A stretch of 64,000 nucleotides of DNA. It comes from Proteus appendicitidis. GTDB lineage: Bacteria; Pseudomonadota; Gammaproteobacteria; Enterobacterales; Enterobacteriaceae. Made by a program: the position numbers and the translations under genes. Location: NCBI RefSeq assembly GCF_030271835.1, contig NZ_CP127389.1, forward strand, positions 2,702,001 to 2,766,000. The letters run 5' to 3'. The notes under the pieces are model-generated. The model saw only the letters and a list, made by a program, of their open reading frames with translations. It was not told where the DNA came from and did not search any database. Shown in pieces: positions 62,750-64,000 of the stretch (within the stretch, counting starts at the first letter, position 1; each line of letters begins with the position of its first letter).

Positions 62750-64000
62750 TTATATCTCATCCACAGAATGACCTGCCAACGCTTGTCGAATAGATGAATC
62801 CATACGACGCGCTGCAAAATCCTGAGTTTGCTTATCCAGTAGTTTAATCGCGTTTTCAATAGCAACAGGATCTGTTCCTTCAACGCTCTCTATTAAGGTA
62901 TCTACAACTTTGTCGATAGCCATTTTCTCATCTTCATTTAACAGATGAGCATCTTCTTCTAATGCTGCAGTTAAACTTTCTAACACGCGAGCTGCTTCGA
63001 CTTTTTGCTCGGCTAAACGACGAGCTTGTAAATCTTCTTGGGCATTTTCCATCGAAGATTGGATCATCTTAGCGATTTCAGTATCGCTAAGACCATAAGA
63101 AGGCTTGACCTGTACGGAGGCTTCAACACCCGTTGATTTTTCCATCGCACTAACGCTGAGTAAGCCATCAGCATCAACTTGGAATGTGACACGAATATGT
63201 GCGCCACCCGCAGCCATCGGAGGAATTCCACGTAATGTGAAACGCGCTAAAGAACGACAATCACTCACCATTTCACGTTCACCTTGAACAACATGAACGC
63301 TCATTGCCGTTTGACCATCTTTGAATGTCGTAAATTCTTGCGCTCTGGCAACAGGAATAGTGGTATTGCGTGGGATCACTTTTTCAACTAATCCGCCCAT
63401 TGTTTCAAGACCAAGAGAAAGTGGAATAACATCCAGCAATAACATTTCGCTATCCGGTTTATTACCCACCAAAATATCAGCTTGGATTGAAGCACCAATG
63501 GCAACCACTTTATCTGGATCGATAGAAGTTAAAGGTTCACGTTTAAAATAATCACCCACCATTTGACGAACTAATGGCACTCGTGTTGAACCGCCAACCA
63601 TAACCACTTCTAGAACTTCATCTATTTCAACATCCGCGTCTTTTAATGCGCGGCGAACCGATAATAGAGTACGTTTTACTAATGATTGAATTAATGATTC
63701 AAACTCAGCACGAGTTATCTCACCTTTCCATCCATTAATGTTGATATCTGCAACATCGTTATCACTCAATGCAATTTTGGTTTCTGATGCAACATCCAGT
63801 AATTGACGTTGTAATACAGCATCTTTTTGATGCCCAAAACCAGCACGTTCTCTTATCCAGTCTGCCAGCATCATATCAAAATCATCGCCACCTAACGCGG
63901 TATCACCGCCAGTTGCTAAGACTTCAAAAACGCCTTTAGTTAAACGAAGTACAGAGATATCAAAAGTACCACCACCTAAGTCATAGACAACAATGGTGCC
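62750..64000 (-). CDS. hscA: Fe-S chaperone HscA, N-terminal part outside the window
   Basis: The frame stays open to base 64000; 416 residues of about 617 are present. The first visible residues, [20 protein letters not shown], are the Hsp70 phosphate-2 motif. The substrate-binding domain follows, with [29 protein letters not shown] and [21 protein letters not shown]. HscA is the specialised Hsp70 that, with HscB, releases clusters from IscU. It precedes fdx and iscX in the isc operon. Confidence 0.98.
   Translation of the reverse strand, partial: GTIVVYDLGGGTFDISVLRLTKGVFEVLATGGDTALGGDDFDMMLADWIRERAGFGHQKDAVLQRQLLDVASETKIALSDNDVADININGWKGEITRAEFESLIQSLVKRTLLSVRRALKDADVEIDEVLEVVMVGGSTRVPLVRQMVGDYFKREPLTSIDPDKVVAIGASIQADILVGNKPDSEMLLLDVIPLSLGLETMGGLVEKVIPRNTTIPVARAQEFTTFKDGQTAMSVHVVQGEREMVSDCRSLARFTLRGIPPMAAGGAHIRVTFQVDADGLLSVSAMEKSTGVEASVQVKPSYGLSDTEIAKMIQSSMENAQEDLQARRLAEQKVEAARVLESLTAALEEDAHLLNEDEKMAIDKVVDTLIESVEGTDPVAIENAIKLLDKQTQDFAARRMDSSIRQALAGHSVDEI

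Overview
The window is chromosomal DNA from an AT-rich member of the Enterobacterales. Protein sequences and gene order (fadL/mlaA; Val/Lys tRNA operon next to gltX with two Ala tRNAs behind it; zipA-ligA; cysZ-cysK-ptsHI-crr; cysPUWA/cysM; yfeX-yfeY-ypeA-hemF; rlmN-rodZ-ispG-hisS-yfgM-bamB-der; pbpC with the alpha-2-macroglobulin gene; hscA-fdx-iscX-pepB-sseB) follow the E. coli fadL-to-isc segment, while base composition, a phsABC operon, an MrpJ-like regulator and ERIC elements point to Proteus, probably P. mirabilis. The species call is inference from gene content.

Layout. 1-6.0 kb: 3' part of fadL, an orphan two-domain protein with a possible permuted papain fold, mlaA, tRNA-Arg(CCT), and a divergent AraC regulator/TauE exporter pair. 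6.0-14.1 kb: an accessory block with thiosulfate reductase phsABC (H2S production from thiosulfate) and a TonB receptor plus periplasmic binding protein for an unidentified metal chelate. 14.1-17.1 kb: AT-rich, gene-poor DNA with one MrpJ-like HTH regulator and a decayed coding fragment. 17.1-20 kb: seven-gene Val/Lys tRNA operon, divergent gltX, and a two-gene Ala tRNA operon. 20-26.3 kb: SDR/MarR pair with three operator-like palindromes, a DUF3820 protein, nupC with a perfect CRP site, ligA and zipA. 26.5-38.5 kb: sulfur assimilation (cysZ, cysK, cysM, cysPUWA) surrounding the PTS operon ptsHI-crr, with a tandem pair of ERIC elements at the 3' end of cysM. 38.6-42.7 kb: yfeY, ypeA, hemF, a small lipoprotein and mviM. 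42.7-52.1 kb: a long minus-strand housekeeping series ndk, rlmN, a short PilW-like lipoprotein, rodZ, ispG, hisS, yfgM, bamB, der. 52.4-60 kb: pbpC and the bacterial alpha-2-macroglobulin yfhM. 60.1-64 kb: hscA (partial), fdx, iscX, pepB and a half-length sseB.

How the genes work together. Sulfur is a theme: phsABC reduces thiosulfate, CysPUWA imports sulfate/thiosulfate, CysZ admits sulfate, and CysK/CysM make cysteine from sulfide or thiosulfate. Cell-envelope genes (mlaA, fadL, bamB, rodZ, zipA, pbpC, yfhM) are the second theme. No CRISPR array, complete insertion sequence or prophage was seen. The least explained items are the orphan protein at 1.4-2.4 kb, the gene-poor tract at 15-17 kb, and the ERIC-derived end of cysM.
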